DNA from: Plasmopara viticola
Taxonomy: Eukaryota; Oomycota; Peronosporomycetes; Peronosporales; Peronosporaceae
Assembly: GCA_001695595.3 (NCBI GenBank)
Contig: MBPM02000044.1
Location: forward strand, 372,001-436,000
DNA: 64,000 nt
Direction: 5' to 3'
How positions within the stretch are numbered: the first letter of the stretch is position 1; the number at the start of each line of letters is the position of its first letter. Below are positions 1-10,817 of the stretch, one piece after another. The notes below the pieces were generated by a model. The model did not search any database. It saw only the letters and a list, made by a program, of their open reading frames with translations, and had not been told where the DNA came from. Made by a program: the position numbers and the translations under genes.

Positions 1-851
1 TTCATCAATTCCGTTCCATAATTAGAGGAGTCGTGTTGCTTCATAAACTGCACAGTTGCTTCCCGCCACAAAATCCAGTGCTCTTGAATGTGCTCTAATC
101 GTATATTTTGTGCCTCTAGACGATGCTCCAAATCCACACACGTCGCCTCTCCTCCTTGAAACTCCGGAGCTCCAGCAAAGAGAAGTAGTGGACTCTCCAC
201 GCATTTACACGACAAATTCATTGCATCGACTCCACGTTGTAACTTTTCCAGACAACAAGTTAACTCTTCATTGTCTATCATCTTTTCATTGTGTCGACTT
301 GGTCTCTGATGCATCTGATTCTCCAGTGCCAAGTTCTTTTCCTCTAACATCTTTAATTCCATCTCTAGCTTCTCCAGAAGTTCAGGTACACTGCTCTTTT
401 CTTCGGTTGGCTCTGTTTGGGTACCGACATTTTCAATCATTTTCTGCACACTCTCAGTCTGCAAAGCAGCATCCTCTCGCTGCCTCTCTATCTTGATCTG
501 TACGCCTTTATCCTCCTTCGTCTCTCGTCGCTCTAATTCGTCTAAAACCACGTCCAGCTGCTCACGCTGCTCACTCACTACATTTTGTAAGTCGACAATT
601 CTCGCTTCCTTGAGCCTCAGCGTCGCTAGAATTTGCGCGCTCAGTCGCTCTTGTTCCATACGCAAATCTCGCTCTAATTGACACAACGATCGGGCAAATT
701 GTGGGTGCTGCTGAGCTAATTCGTGCGTAATAAATGACTGGTGGACCCGCAAGAACTTGGTCCATCGATCTTCTCTAGTTGCATTCTTTAAACCTATCTG
801 TTGTGCGCTCGAGACGGCGCCATAGGTGGTATCCGTTCGCTTGATCACCAT
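1..851 (-). CDS. Coiled-coil protein, N-terminal 283 residues (cut by window edge)
   Basis: A frame stays open on the minus strand from an ATG at 851-849 to base 1 without a stop, so the gene continues beyond the window. The visible protein is rich in Glu, Gln, Arg and Leu. It has long heptad-like stretches at about residues 70-130 and 160-205, separated by a linker carrying the short motif VGTQTEP. The last third is less charged. No catalytic motif is visible. The shadow frames on the other strand lack this composition. Its start lies 180 bp downstream of the stop of the kinase gene on the same strand. A 15-bp direct repeat (881-895 and 909-923) sits just upstream and may be 5' leader. Function is unknown; a scaffold or cytoskeletal role is only a guess. 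An intron beyond the edge cannot be excluded. Confidence 0.75.
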   Translation of the reverse strand, partial: MVIKRTDTTYGAVSSAQQIGLKNATREDRWTKFLRVHQSFITHELAQQHPQFARSLCQLERDLRMEQERLSAQILATLRLKEARIVDLQNVVSEQREQLDVVLDELERRETKEDKGVQIKIERQREDAALQTESVQKMIENVGTQTEPTEEKSSVPELLEKLEMELKMLEEKNLALENQMHQRPSRHNEKMIDNEELTCCLEKLQRGVDAMNLSCKCVESPLLLFAGAPEFQGGEATCVDLEHRLEAQNIRLEHIQEHWILWREATVQFMKQHDSSNYGTELM

Positions 852-880
852 TATATCGTACAACTTCAACAGAGCAATAG

Positions 881-923
881 TTGTAGTAGTACTATATTTT
901 TCCAGCCATTGTAGTAGTACTAT
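881..923. repeat. 15-bp direct repeat upstream of the coiled-coil gene
   Basis: The string TTGTAGTAGTACTAT occurs at 881-895 and again at 909-923, 28 bp apart, just 5' of the minus-strand start at 851. It may be part of the promoter or leader. No function is assigned. Confidence 0.5.
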
Positions 924-1031
924 CTCTACTAAGAATAACAGCTAAATTTTGTGCATTAAAAAAGGGGTAAAAATACTTTAAAATGGACAGCCAAAACTGA
1001 GCTTTTAATAACGCACTTGCAGCCATACAAA

Positions 1032-3887
1032 TCACGAGGCTTCGGTGGCTTCTGTATTAATTGCACCATCTTGGGCGTCCCTTCCACTGTCCGAGCCGTC
1101 TCTACTCATGGGCGACAATAACATCAATGGCTTTGTTTGATTGTCCGTCTCTGCATCATCTTCATCAGATGTCGTTTCCACAAGATCGTTTAGTCGACCA
1201 TCTTCGGTGCCGTCCAAGCTTATGGACGAACACGCCGAGGCAAAGTCGGTCGCTTGGTTCGGACGCAACAGCGTCAAGTCAAAGTCCAACCCGTTCGTTG
1301 ACAAGAACGTGGCCAGCATCCTGTCTTTGGTCTGTGATAAGGGGTGCGACTTCAACGTCGTACTGTCGTTGGATGAGATAGGCGACAGCGGGTTCTCACC
1401 GTCTCCTTCTCCGTCTGGTTCTGGCACATCCCGTTGCTCTTCTTCTGGGCCGTCCATGTAGTTGAACGCAAAGTCGTTGAACAATCCGTCGTTTGAGCTC
1501 TTGGCTGACGCAGGCGTGTCAATAGGGACCTCGATAGTATTCATGTACGTCTCAAAGATATCGTCCGTACGGTACTCCTTCGCGTGCTTTTCCATCAAGG
1601 CGTACTGTCCTTCAAACAGCGCCTCTTTTCGCTCAACACTGCCCCAATCAAGTCCCTTGAACCACGGATGTCGTTTAATATGTTGGAAGCCATGCGACCC
1701 CGAACCTAGACGATTAGCTTCGTTTTTGGTTAGCAACTTTGATACAAAGTCCTTGGCATCTTCCGTGAACCGTGGCGAGAACTTCAAGTCGACATTGACA
1801 ATGCGTTCCTTGATCAGTCGATTCGTCTTGGCGTTGAAAGGTGTACGACCATCAATCATTTCGTACACCATCACACCCAAGGCCCACCAATCCACGGCAC
1901 GTGAGTACGATTTTCCACTGAAAACTTCCGGAGCCATCATCTGGTACGTACCCACAAACGTCGACGTGCGCCCTTTGTCCGGCATGTTTTCCTTAGACAT
2001 ACCAAAGTCCGTGAGCGCCACATGCCCGTCAGAGTCCACCAACACATTTTCCAGCTTAAGATCCCTATAAATAATTTCATTCTGGTGCAAGTGATGGATC
2101 GCAAGTGCCACTTCAGCGGTGTACAATCGCGTCCGATCCTCCGAGAACCTCCGTGCAAGACGCATTTGGTCCAAGAGGTTGCCACCTGGATAATACTTGG
2201 ACAATAGGTATAGTTTGGCTCCAGTTTGAAAAGCGTAGCACAAGGTAGCCACATAAGGATGCTTGATCCGGTCAAGAATCCTCCGCTCGGCATTCGTGGC
2301 TTCCACTAACCCCCTTTGGATCATCAGTTTCTTTCGAATCGCCTTCATGGCGTAAAATACGCCTTCATCGTACCCGTGTTTCTTGCGTACGAGTTTAACC
2401 CGTCCACAGGCGCCCCGACCGACAAGTTTGACGATTTCAAAGTCGCTAAGACACACTGGATCATCGTCATCGGCTGTCGGACGAATAAAAACACTGCAGC
2501 GTTCTTGGCCGGCAGCTGTAGGACTCGTGTGGTTCGTAGCACTGCGATTCTTACGTCGAGGATCAATTAAACACGGTAAGGACTGGCACAGCGAACAGAC
2601 GCGCCAGCTCCCGAATGCTGGGACAAATTTGTCTTCACAACAGCGACTACAGTACTTGACTTCACACCACGAGCACGTGATTCGTCGGTTCAGCATCGAT
2701 AATTTGCGGTGGCAAATGCCACACGCATTGATTTTCGTGGCGTTCACAGTAATTCCTGCAGCTTCGCCACTCCGAGCAGCAAATGATCCAAAGACGGAAC
2801 TTTTGACCATCTCAAGCGCATAGGCGCCGCTGCTCCCTAGTACATTAGACGGGACGGTACCTGCCGAGACACAGACGCAGCCATGACGCGTCGGGCCTTG
2901 CGGAATCTTGCACCCCACGTCGATTTCTGAATTCAATATCCACGACACAGCACGACGCGCGAGGATACGTCGAGCAAAGTACGTATCGTGGTCACTGACG
3001 TAATGAGACGGCTCGACAAGCGCCAATGCTTTGACCCGGTCCTGTACGACGCCCTGGCCATTGTCATGATTCAAAAGATGAAGCACCATCTGTGCCCCAC
3101 GTGAAAACGCCACGATAAAGACGTCGCTAAGCAACGGCGCAATCAATTGATCCCATGCATGTTCGACGTGCGTACGGGGGTGGCAACTCTGAGCTGCAGG
3201 ATTCAAGATGACGACGCCGTAGTTCTCGCTCAGTGCCTTCTTCAAGTACGACATCATGGATCCACTGTCTTTGTCGCTATCAAATTGATTCATACAGATA
3301 CTGCGGCTCCAGATACCGGCTTCGCGGTACGGCACAATGACCAGCAAGCGCTGTTTCTTTTCGTACCCCTGTGATACGTATACCGTACCCTTGGAACAGT
3401 CACTACAGAACAAGGCGTTATTGGTTTGCGTGTCGTTATTGCCGTAAAGAAGTGGGCGTTTACTCGCAGCCATCGCGTCCCAAGGCTGTGGCTCTTCATT
3501 CTTCTTCGGCGACTCGTTCCGGATCGAGCCAGGCACTAGTGACCGCGAACGTCCATTGTCCGTATCATTCGCCGATGCCTCTTTACCTGTAGCCACGAGC
3601 ACCTCCAGAAAGCCCAATTCGGACCGTAGCCGCTTTTGCACGACGCGAATGAGGTTATCCACAAACAGACACGAGTCCTCGGCGCTGGCATTACTGGCCA
3701 GACCAGCGCCGGCTCGGCGAGAGCTTAACCCCTGTACATTAGCCATCTTCGTCTTGCGCTTAGAGCTGCCAGCGGGTGGAAAACTGTTGACACTCCCAGG
3801 GTGCGACTTTTTATGAGAGGCCGCGGATGATTCGCTATGATCTGAAACGGGCGGCGAGTCATCGGGTGAGTGCGGATGAAGTGGCAT
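1032..3887 (-). CDS. Arb2-like / FYVE-like zinc finger / AGC protein kinase fusion
   Basis: The open frame extends upstream to 4109, but it begins there with TTG. The first ATG is at 3887, giving 951 residues. Numbering below is from that Met. About residues 175-300 resemble an Arb2-type alpha/beta-hydrolase fold, with a hydrophobic strand ending LLVIVPY and an elbow AFSRGA near 262. A FYVE-like cysteine cluster follows at about 389-435 (four CxxC-type pairs). An AGC kinase domain spans about 483-743: glycine loop GRGACGRV, ATP lysine in FYAMK (about 515), YRDLKLEN (catalytic Asp about 609), DFG about 627-629, T-loop TFVGT, APE. A C-terminal AGC tail follows with a TP turn motif near 791. The hydrophobic motif reads FNDFAF, with Ala where Ser/Thr is usual. 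The acidic, Ser-rich C-tail is about 140 residues long. The predicted role is a lipid- or membrane-linked signalling kinase. The domains are seen; the pathway is not known. Confidence 0.9.
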   Translation of the reverse strand: MPLHPHSPDDSPPVSDHSESSAASHKKSHPGSVNSFPPAGSSKRKTKMANVQGLSSRRAGAGLASNASAEDSCLFVDNLIRVVQKRLRSELGFLEVLVATGKEASANDTDNGRSRSLVPGSIRNESPKKNEEPQPWDAMAASKRPLLYGNNDTQTNNALFCSDCSKGTVYVSQGYEKKQRLLVIVPYREAGIWSRSICMNQFDSDKDSGSMMSYLKKALSENYGVVILNPAAQSCHPRTHVEHAWDQLIAPLLSDVFIVAFSRGAQMVLHLLNHDNGQGVVQDRVKALALVEPSHYVSDHDTYFARRILARRAVSWILNSEIDVGCKIPQGPTRHGCVCVSAGTVPSNVLGSSGAYALEMVKSSVFGSFAARSGEAAGITVNATKINACGICHRKLSMLNRRITCSWCEVKYCSRCCEDKFVPAFGSWRVCSLCQSLPCLIDPRRKNRSATNHTSPTAAGQERCSVFIRPTADDDDPVCLSDFEIVKLVGRGACGRVKLVRKKHGYDEGVFYAMKAIRKKLMIQRGLVEATNAERRILDRIKHPYVATLCYAFQTGAKLYLLSKYYPGGNLLDQMRLARRFSEDRTRLYTAEVALAIHHLHQNEIIYRDLKLENVLVDSDGHVALTDFGMSKENMPDKGRTSTFVGTYQMMAPEVFSGKSYSRAVDWWALGVMVYEMIDGRTPFNAKTNRLIKERIVNVDLKFSPRFTEDAKDFVSKLLTKNEANRLGSGSHGFQHIKRHPWFKGLDWGSVERKEALFEGQYALMEKHAKEYRTDDIFETYMNTIEVPIDTPASAKSSNDGLFNDFAFNYMDGPEEEQRDVPEPDGEGDGENPLSPISSNDSTTLKSHPLSQTKDRMLATFLSTNGLDFDLTLLRPNQATDFASACSSISLDGTEDGRLNDLVETTSDEDDAETDNQTKPLMLLSPMSRDGSDSGRDAQDGAINTEATEAS

Positions 3888-5504
3888 GTCAGCTCGAATT
3901 GAAGACGCGCGGGTGAAATGTACGCTTCTAGAAGCTATAGAGAAGGAAGGCGGCGACGTGCGTATGACCGAGAGAGACGTGGTCTGGCAGCAGGCTTGGT
4001 ATACGAAAGTGGATAGTGGGCGCAATAGCCTGCAAGATGCAATATTTTCTTGACTTTGTGGGGAGCGGGCAGTAATATAAAATCCTGTAGTAGTTAATAT
4101 CGACCCCAATATTTCAAAAACTCACTCTGTCAAAAAATTAATCCACTTGATTAGGGTATGAGCTCGTTTGGCCAATCAGATTGCGGACGCGCACCAAAGC
4201 TGGCTCTACAAAGTGGCAGTGCCGGTATGTAGTTGAACGTAATGGGGATGAGCTAGCTCGTGCCGACCATCGTGTTCTGCTTTGAAAAATGCTATGACGC
4301 GCACCAAACTTATTTTGACGAGCAATTTTATCAAGGTAATTTTCTATACGAATGTCAACAGAGTTAGATATATCATTATAAATAACATCGCTTGCTTTGT
4401 TTGAGAACAACTTCTGATCCCAACATAATGGTGCAACGTGTACTGTATATTGGAGACACTGGCTACATAGACACTGTATCAATTTTTATACAGGGTTGCA
4501 GGTACAGTACCGTACTAGCTTACTTGCTCAGTAAATGCATTGAGAGGCTCGCCTATTATTTGAAGTTGCACTTGAAGCTGCAGTCTAAAGAAACAGTGGC
4601 CGCCGAAACGACAAAACAAGACCTGCTGCGAACACAGCTGCAGGCTGAATGAGTTGTATCAATGTTTGCGCTATAAGTCACGAGATGATGTATCGAATGA
4701 CGCTGCGGTTCCGACGATCCAGCTTTAAACTTATGGTCATGAGAGCCGGTGGAAAGCTGCTGGTAAAGCGCAGACGGTGATTTCCAAAATAAACTTGATG
4801 ACGTCAGGAGTATTCATTACGCGTTTTAATATGAGGACAAATTTTATGACTGCTAGAACGTCGGACTGAAGCTGGGGTAGGTTAGAAAAACCAGATTAGA
4901 TTTACTATGAAAGGCGTGCCGGTTTCTGCCCCCCGTATCGCCGTTATGGTGAAACAGTTGCTTCATGGTAGCTTAAGTAACTGCTATGATGCCTTTTCGT
5001 TCTCGTGTCTGGAACGACGTGCAACTGTGCTTGCAAATACCATAGTTAGTGTTGACCCAAAGATTGCTTAGCGAAAGTTGCTTTTTGGTGCGCGTTGACG
5101 ACAATACGCGTAGAATTCGGTACTTTTTTCGCTATAAGTTTGTTCGGCGATCACAGCGTATCAAAGCGACAATTGTGCTTAATTTAATATACTTAGCGTG
5201 TTTTCCTGTCGGTGCGTCGTCTATGAAGGGTAGAATGCAGTGGTGACAAAGGTCAGGCCAAGGACAAAGAAAAATGGCAGTTGTCAAAATAGCAGAAGAA
5301 AAGTTCTACGCGAAGACAGCAAATGTGTTGTAGGGCGACGGCAGAACGTTCCATAAAGTCAATCTAGTGCACAATGGTAATTTATCAATTTGCATATTTA
5401 CACAAATGGGTCCAAATTGCAGTGCACCCTATTGCATTTTTACCAAAATGAGAAATTCTGACTCTGATTTTATTAAGGTTTCAATTATTATCTAAAATTT
5501 CAAG
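3888..5504. other. Intergenic, no gene recognised
   Basis: This stretch runs upstream of the kinase gene. The frame from 3888 to 4109 is open in phase with the kinase but has no ATG, so it is read as 5' leader. A plus frame at about 4430-4652 ends in a short charged helix-like stretch and has no recognisable domain. I see no RNA gene. The last part adjoins the left terminal repeat of the first MULE. Confidence 0.4.
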
Positions 5505-5610
5505 GCCACAACCCCACCATACACCCCAGGTATAAGCCACAAATTTTCTTGAATAAGCGCTACACCCATCGTAAGATTGAAGTCGCATACCATACATCAC
5601 ACCAATACCC
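5505..5610. repeat. Left terminal inverted repeat of MULE 1
   Basis: This pairs as a reverse complement with about 7750-7855. Conserved blocks are GGTATAAGCCACA, AAGCGC, CCCATCGTAA and CATACCATACA. The outer boundary is uncertain by about 10-20 bp. Confidence 0.7.
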
Positions 5611-6274
5611 TGCTTGAAATTTAAAAAAGTACATGTTTTAAATTTTTACGAGAATAACACAAGACTACATAAACAAAACAAGGAGCCACCTCATTGGATC
5701 CCACTGCACGTACCCCGTTGCGGCGATGGGCAAGTGCGTTTGTTATGACCCTATTCGTTACATGAAACTCATTTTCGTCTTGTTCGCCTCGTTTTGTCCG
5801 AAACTCAAACGCCGAGGGATCTCTAGTTGTGCTTGAAGACCCTTGAGGAGGTTCTCGTCCTTATGAAACTTCCGAATCCTGCACAGCTGTACCCGTGTTA
5901 GCAGGAAGCCCAATCAAGTTCTCCTGAAGGAGTCGTTGTTGATGTCCTGACAAGTCCTCGTAGCTCTCCTACAAATCTGCGATGATATTGCCAAAATCTC
6001 GACTTTCCGCACCAGGCAACCCAGGTGTCACGAGCTGGTGCAACCACCAAGGACGGTGAAAGTGGTCGATCCGCAAATTCTCTTTTGAATCAATAACTTC
6101 ATAAAATTATATGCGCGCACGGCAAACCCATCGTATCTGTGAAAACGTTCGTGCATTGCTCATGAATGTCCATTGATGTGGCTTGTTGGTACTCTTCAAA
6201 AGCCTAAATGAATTGAATCAGTGTACAGGTACAAATGGCCTACTGACTACTTACTTGGGCAAGTGCATGATGAG

Positions 6275-7666
6275 TTATTTTTTATTGGCATTAGTCCAGC
6301 AACAGGCCCCGCTGGTGGGGGTGAGAGTGTGCGGACGATCGTAAGCAACTTTCTGATTAATCGTTTGTCGCTGCTGCTGACCTGAGAGTACTAGCCTTTC
6401 GTAGACTGCCACCAAGTCACCAGTGGAAACGGCAACCCATTTGCTCAGAATTGCATGTCCTCCTTCGGTTCGCGATGTTGCCACATGGCCGAAATGTTTT
6501 ATATGTTTCGTCAAGGCTAGAACAAACTTTTCTTTGTGAAAGTTCCACGTGGCTTCCAAATATGCATAATTACCATGATTATGTTATCTTTTAACATCGT
6601 CTACTTCTCGTAAAACTCGTATTTAGACGCGCAACGGTACACTGCACACCAACTTCCGTAAAACTTCTTTCAAGCGTCCTCTGTAGCAAAATGCTTTTTA
6701 ACATTTGCTAGCCCTTTTTTGTTGATGTGCCGGATGCAAAGTAAGTTCGTTGCTTTGGGAAGAACAAGATAAATTCCGGCCATCAAGGCTAAATCTCGAT
6801 CGGTAGCAATTGTAATAGGCCCAGTGATTCTCTCCCTGAGAATACTCACCATTTGCTCCAGAGCTCAAATGTAATCCATCTCTCTCTCGCGCCATATAAA
6901 TACGTAACACAGAGAGAACGACTGATTAGTGCTTGTCACGCCCATCACATGCAATGATGGCATTTGGAGCCTAAAGATATTCATAGTTAGTCGCGTGATT
7001 GATAGTTGTTCTTACAAATTCGATACCTTCCTGTATTTTTGTAGGTAGGGTCCATCACAAAAAGAGCACCTGCCAAGAAATCTCGTTGCACCGTGACGCT
7101 TGTTTTCGGGGCAATAAAACGTTGGGTAAACTACCCTTCAGCACTGCGGTCTAGCCTATATCAAATTTTTTCTTACTCCAATGTATCTAGGTGCGCTATA
7201 ATAGGAGTTCGCCCCAGTTGAAACTGCGCACGGTCACGCTTTTTCAGGTTGTAAATGTATTGGCTTGGGGCTAGAAAACCCGGGTCGGCCACTCTTATAG
7301 TGCTCAAAATTAGTCGAGGAGGAGCACCTATCTTACGAAGATAAAGTACTTGCTGCTTTTGCTCCACAATCATGTGTCTTGCCTCTGGAAACGCCGCCAA
7401 ATCTACGGTGGCATCGAGGTTGTAATTCGCATCGATCACGGTTACACTCCAACTCTACGCGTGATCTTCGTCCAGAGTCCGCGTAATAGCAATTGATCAC
7501 GGACAATTGAGACGACGTGTAAAAAAATTCGAGTACTCAAACCCTTTCTTCTATACTCGCCGCCATGAACACATGCAAGCCACACCTTGCGGGTGCTTCC
7601 GTGCTTGTCATTCTTAGTCCTTTTCTTCTTTGTCGAATAAGCTTCTTTTACTGAGAACTTTTGCAT
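6275..7666 (-). pseudogene. MULE transposase pseudogene (MULE 1)
   Basis: The coding remains are in order FAR1-like DNA-binding region, linker, then DDE transposase. They are spread over at least four short frames (7442-7666, 7173-7439, 6670-6910, 6275-6559). The sequences match the oomycete FAR1/MULE pattern, including IYNL in the linker and STGDL near the C-terminus. The DDE residues can still be picked out. A zinc-knuckle tail was not recognised. It is inactive as it stands. Confidence 0.8.
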
Positions 7667-7749
7667 TGATTTCAGTGCTTCATCAAGAGTTTCGTAAGTC
7701 TGCGCGGGGGTGAGGCTAATAGCGCGTCGACGTATGCGTAGAGAGGATT

Positions 7750-7855
7750 AAATTGTGGTGTATGGTATGTGAATTCAGCTTTGCGACGAGTGTAATTTTA
7801 CGATGGGCGTGGCGCTTAAAATTGTGGCTTATACCTAAGGGGTATGTGGCGATGC
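7750..7855. repeat. Right terminal inverted repeat of MULE 1
   Basis: This is the reverse-complement partner of 5505-5610. It lies just upstream of the FAR1-like start of the transposase, as expected for the 5' end of the element. Confidence 0.7.
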
Positions 7856-8138
7856 CTAGGGGATGTCGATACCGACTCCCTTTTTTATCATAGAAAATAA
7901 TCTTTAGGGGTAAGCAAGTTTCGTTGACAGCACGGGCTACCGAAGGTGTTAAAGATGGTAATTAAATACGAGCAACATAGCTCTACAGGTGAAAGATATC
8001 GTCCCATCGCGTACGAATGATACAGTTCTGTGGGCGGCAAATGGAGTTCCACAGGAAATTTTGGTAACGCAGGACCACAAACGAAAACCGTTAAAGCGAT
8101 TGACATAACACGAGTTGTTTGACAACATATCCATTCAA

Positions 8139-8182
8139 GGCCAGATTTCGCATTTTTGTAGTGCGCCGCACTTAGTCTAAAC
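8139..8182. repeat. Left terminal inverted repeat of MULE 2
   Basis: Reverse complement of 10228-10270 with a few mismatches. The outer end begins GGCCAGATTT. Confidence 0.75.
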
Positions 8183-8329
8183 TCATTACTAATCTCATTT
8201 TCTACTCTCACTTTCTACTCCCACATCCATCTACGCACCCACATCCTACTAAGCACCCACAATGAACAGCCTAGCTCTTCTCCCTGCACATCTTACCAAT
8301 CCTTAAAGGAGGAGAAAGATGCCGTTTTC

Positions 8330-10195
8330 TTCATTCTTTGTCAGAAGGATATGCTCTTGTAGTGTTACACACCAGAAAGGTTGGGAATAAAAGATATGGC
8401 GCCGTCAAGGCCCTTATCCTGAACTGCTCCAAAGGACGACGTACGAGAAAGGAGCAAAATCCGAATAGAGAAAGGGCGCGCGTGGGAACGGTCAAGGCAA
8501 CTGGTTGTTGATTTGCCGCAAGCATACGGCTAGAGGGCGGTCTTTGGCAAGTGGAAGTGGACAACGACTAGCACAATCATGAAGCCTTTGTGCACAATTC
8601 AGCACACCCACAAAGACAACGATTGAAGGAAGAGCAAAATGCAGCAGTTCTGACTCTGGGACGCGCCGGGGTGACTCTTGGGCGCATCATCACCTCGCTG
8701 CGCCAAAATGATGGCATTATTTCGACTGCACAGGACATTTACAATCCTCGCATAGCGGAGCGAAATAGGTTGTTAGCAGGGCGGACGCCTCTGACCGGTT
8801 TGCTCGATAACCTCGCAAGCGAAACTCTGTATTTAACACAGCATGATGCGGACCAGAAGCTCACGCATTTGCTTATTATCTAAACGTCGGTAAAAGAAAT
8901 ATGCCAAAGTTATAGTGCCAACCGCGTTTGGATCATTGACGCAACTTACAAAACGAACAAGTATGGCTTTCCCCTGCTTCATATTATCGGCGTTATGGCA
9001 ACGAACAAGACTTTACGTTTGCGTAATTCTTTATGAAAAGTGAGCACACGGCTGACTACGTGTGGGCACTGTCCCATATCGCCGATGTATTCCAGCAATT
9101 CGGCGTGAGAGCCACCGGCACCTTTGTGACGGACAAGGAACTTGCTTTGATGAATGCCTTGGAAAGGGTTTTCCCAGATGCCCTTTGGTTACTTCGCCGA
9201 TGGCATATTAGTAAGAATATCCTAGCAAGGCAAAAATGAGCATTTGAGACAAACGAGGCATGGGAGGAATTTTTAAGGCAATGGCATCGCCTTGTCCGTC
9301 AAGAAACCATTGCTGGCTACGAAGACCAACTTGCAGCGATGCAGCAGAAACTCTCAAATTATCCTCAAGTCATGCGTTGAGTCGAGAAAATCTGGCTCGT
9401 CTGGAAGGTCCGATTTGTGTCGGCTTTCTTACATAACAAACCCCATTTCGAACATGTAACTACCAGCCGCGTAGAGAGTGCCCACGCGGCTCTCAAACGA
9501 TGGATTGCCAGCTCAACGGGAACTTTATCAACTTTTGACGTTGCAGTAAAGCTGGTCTGCGACAATCAGCTTGCCGAAATCATCCAAAAGCATACCAAGC
9601 AGAGAACTGTCGCGGATATGCAGTTCGGTCCGCTATTTTCCCAAGTAATGGGACAAAAATTTCGAGGAAGCCCCCCGTCGGACGCATCGAGAGTACACCC
9701 AGCGGTATATCGATGTGAGTCGCGGTAATGACCGTGTCGTTTGTGCTCAGTTGCTTATTTCGACAATGGAACATCCTTGCTGCCACGTTCTGCTTGGTCG
9801 CACAGAGCCACTTGCGGTTGACGACTTCGGTCAACATTGGCATCTCGTTCAACCTGCTATACTGGTAGAGGCTGCCATTATTCCGCAGAATATCGAAGAC
9901 GCTCTAAACGAACTCAGGAATCAGTATGCAATTGCTGATAATCATAACAAGAGAGTGCTTCTCCATCATATTTTTGATGTTCCAACACTTACTCTGCAGG
10001 AGCCAGTGCGTGTTTAAGCGCGCGGTAGACCATTCGGTTCTACCAGGCGTAATCCATCGCACTTTGAGCACGTGGAGAATGCGGAAAATGCTCCACCGCG
10101 ACGAAGATGTCGCAATTGCAATCAAGTAGGGCCAACTCTAGAACTTGCGCAAATCAAGGTCGCGCTCCCCCAGCCTGATAAAATTGAGCCTTAAT
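8330..10195 (+). pseudogene. FAR1/MULE transposase pseudogene (MULE 2)
   Basis: In order: a FAR1 DNA-binding region at about 8345-8590 (GYALVV, CSKGRRTRK, a stop after TGC, then HNHEA); a linker at 8590-8880; the first catalytic Asp in IIDATYKTN near 8935; the second in VTDKELALM near 9130; the Glu in TSRVESAHAA near 9475; and a C-terminal RGRP / RRNPSHFEHVE stretch with a decayed zinc knuckle CRNCNQVG at about 10018-10140. At least five in-frame stops and one frameshift interrupt it. The usual CxxH reads LRRWH, so that Cys is lost. All the pieces are in order, which shows decay by point mutation and not deletion. Confidence 0.88.
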
Positions 10196-10227
10196 AAGAA
10201 AAATGTCGAAATACGTGCGTTTAAAAA

Positions 10228-10270
10228 GTTTAGATAAGTGTGGCGCACTACAGAAATGCTAAATCTGACC
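10228..10270. repeat. Right terminal inverted repeat of MULE 2
   Basis: Partner of 8139-8182; the outer end is the reverse complement of GGTCAGATTT. Confidence 0.75.
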
Positions 10271-10464
10271 AATTGATCAACGGGTGAGTGAAAAATAAAG
10301 TTTCCCAAAATTTAATACTCAAATGAGTTATATTGACCAGATCCATAGGACGAAAGACTTCCCAAAATGAGCATAAACGGTCCTCATCTTGAAAAAGCAC
10401 CAGTGCTACCACTGTTCTGACATTTCACAATAAACACAATATCATCGTACATACAATATTATTA

Positions 10465-10805
10465 TTACTTCGGAAAAGGTTGGGGTGACGCCCTCCTTCC
10501 AAGCGCGGGGGCTAAATGCTTGCGCGCTTCGGGCAGGTGCTCTCGGGCATCTGCAGGTCTCTAACGAGTCTCACCCTCGACGCGACGGTCTCCAGCACCA
10601 GGGCGCCACCTGGGCTCTTACCAAGTCAGAGATAAACAAAATAATGGAAGACCCTCACAACCTCGGTGCTGGCTGCACTGCCCGCCGAACGAGACCCGAC
10701 GTATGCGGACACCACTCTATGCCGTGGACTAGCCAGACTGAGCCTAGCACGTGCATAACTTGGCAACGCGATAACGTAATACAATACAATACAATACAAT
10801 ACAAT
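10465..10805 (+). mobile_element. SINE-like retroposon, copy A (full length)
   Basis: About 340 bp, beginning near CGGAAAAGGTTGGGGTGACG and ending in a tail of ACAAT repeats. It is flanked by a perfect 12-bp duplication, ACAATATTATTA at 10453-10464 and 10806-10817. The GC-rich body contrasts with its AT-rich surroundings. A long frame runs through the body (10485-10874) but also occurs in other copies with different ends, so it is not a gene. No clear tRNA-type A and B boxes were seen, so the class is inferred from the tail and duplications. Confidence 0.85.
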
Positions 10806-10817
10806 ACAATATTATTA

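Larger units (their letters stand above)
5505..7860 (-). mobile_element. Degenerate MULE transposon, minus orientation
   Basis: Terminal inverted repeats bound the element: about 5505-5610 on the left and about 7750-7855 on the right. They share GGTATAAGCCACA, a second block around CCCATCGTAA, and CATACCATACA. Between them the minus strand carries transposase pieces in several frames. These are a FAR1-type region near 7442-7666 (WLACVHGGEYRRK), a middle region at 7173-7439, the first catalytic Asp region near 7070 (MDPTYKN), the second Asp near 6810 (ATDRDLALM) with CIRH intact, and the Glu region near 6460 (HVATSRTEGGHAI). Stops and frameshifts separate the pieces, so no active transposase is made. 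No clear target duplication was found. Confidence 0.8.
8139..10270 (+). mobile_element. Second degenerate MULE transposon, plus orientation
   Basis: The ends are inverted repeats of about 44 bp, 8139-8182 and 10228-10270. They share GGCGCACTAC / GTAGTGCGCC, a GTTTAGA block and an outer end reading GG(T/C)CAGATTT. The 2.1-kb interior carries a FAR1/MULE transposase pseudogene on the plus strand. It lies about 280 bp from MULE 1 and in the opposite orientation. The two elements have unrelated terminal repeats, so they are separate insertions and not halves of one element. The nine bases outside each end do not match, so a target duplication is not seen. Confidence 0.8.

Noticed and set aside
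56..496. 146-residue plus-strand ORF
   Set aside because: It is the shadow of the minus-strand coiled-coil gene; composition (Ser/Leu/Pro from antisense) fits that.
3888..4109. N-terminal 74 residues of the kinase fusion frame
   Set aside because: The frame starts with TTG and has no ATG before 3887; the composition is not protein-like. Treated as leader.
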